From positions 310,001 to 374,000 of the forward strand of contig NZ_FOMD01000003.1 of NCBI RefSeq assembly GCF_900112525.1: DNA of 64,000 nt, in the 5' to 3' direction. Shown here piece by piece: positions 63,791 through 64,000 of this stretch. A model generated the notes under the pieces. It had not been told where the DNA came from. It did no database searches and saw only the letters and a list, made by a program, of their open reading frames with translations. A program made the position numbers and the translations under genes. The stretch's first letter is position 1. Each line of letters opens with the position of its first letter. The DNA is from Klenkia taihuensis (GTDB taxonomy: Bacteria; Actinomycetota; Actinomycetes; Mycobacteriales; Geodermatophilaceae).

Positions 63791-64000
<210 letters not shown>

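Overview
The window is a continuous stretch of a high-G+C actinobacterial chromosome (very GC-rich by eye, many GTG starts, densely packed genes, 4-base start/stop overlaps). The gene set (whiA, rbpA, opcA, a sufR-sufBD-sufC-sufS-sufU-sufT operon, AcnA with an actinobacterial insert, tandem large membrane proteins, a NodU-type carbamoyltransferase) and the protein sequences suggest a member of the Geodermatophilaceae or a close relative; this assignment is from memory of protein style, not from a search. No rRNA, tRNA, CRISPR array, IS element, prophage or attachment site was seen. No gene-free stretch exceeds 300 bases; the longest are 18782-19023 and 51477-51709 and both are described.

Layout. 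1-5130: end of uvrC, then the conserved rapZ-yvcK-whiA set, followed by a membrane-bound diguanylate cyclase that separates whiA from the glycolytic operon gap-pgk-tpiA (5285-8306). 8351-10860: a stand-alone peptide-type solute-binding lipoprotein, secG and the RNA polymerase-binding protein rbpA. 10862-17651 (minus strand): the pentose-phosphate cluster tkt, tal, zwf, opcA, pgl, split by a 13-bp hairpin between tal and zwf. 17864-19935: heme A synthesis, ctaB and ctaA convergent around an intergenic direct repeat. 20129-22597: a ClpC-type unfoldase. 22713-29595: the SUF iron-sulfur assembly operon, led by its [4Fe-4S] repressor SufR and a near-consensus SufR operator, with a Rieske ferredoxin between sufD and sufC.

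29613-34447: a GNAT protein and two tandem paralogous giant membrane proteins of unknown function. 34576-41752: an ABC-F ATPase, a small HTH protein, an enoyl-CoA hydratase, an exporter, SnoaL-like, sulfurtransferase, VOC and CbiX-type genes. 41749-45345: an atypical SDR and aconitase. 45502-54743: a PAP2 enzyme, an acyl-CoA ligase, an orphan ctaD, an NlpC/P60 cell-wall hydrolase and the moxR-DUF58-VWA chaperone set. The order suf ... echA12-like / ABC-F ... acn ... NlpC/P60-moxR-DUF58-VWA matches what I recall of M. tuberculosis Rv1460-Rv1481, with insertions. 54832-61506: a quinone oxidoreductase, an SDR-TetR operon with a 60-bp palindromic operator, an MFS exporter, a divergent type I DAHP synthase, an NAD(P)-binding protein and a VOC protein. 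61511-64000: small envelope genes, a UDP-glucuronate decarboxylase-like epimerase and the start of a carbamoyltransferase, probably the edge of a glycan or exopolysaccharide locus.

Two regulatory themes recur. Transcription units tend to end in long, almost perfect GC hairpins without a T tract. Several genes have a TANNNT -10 element 6 to 8 bases before the start codon, which predicts leaderless mRNAs.
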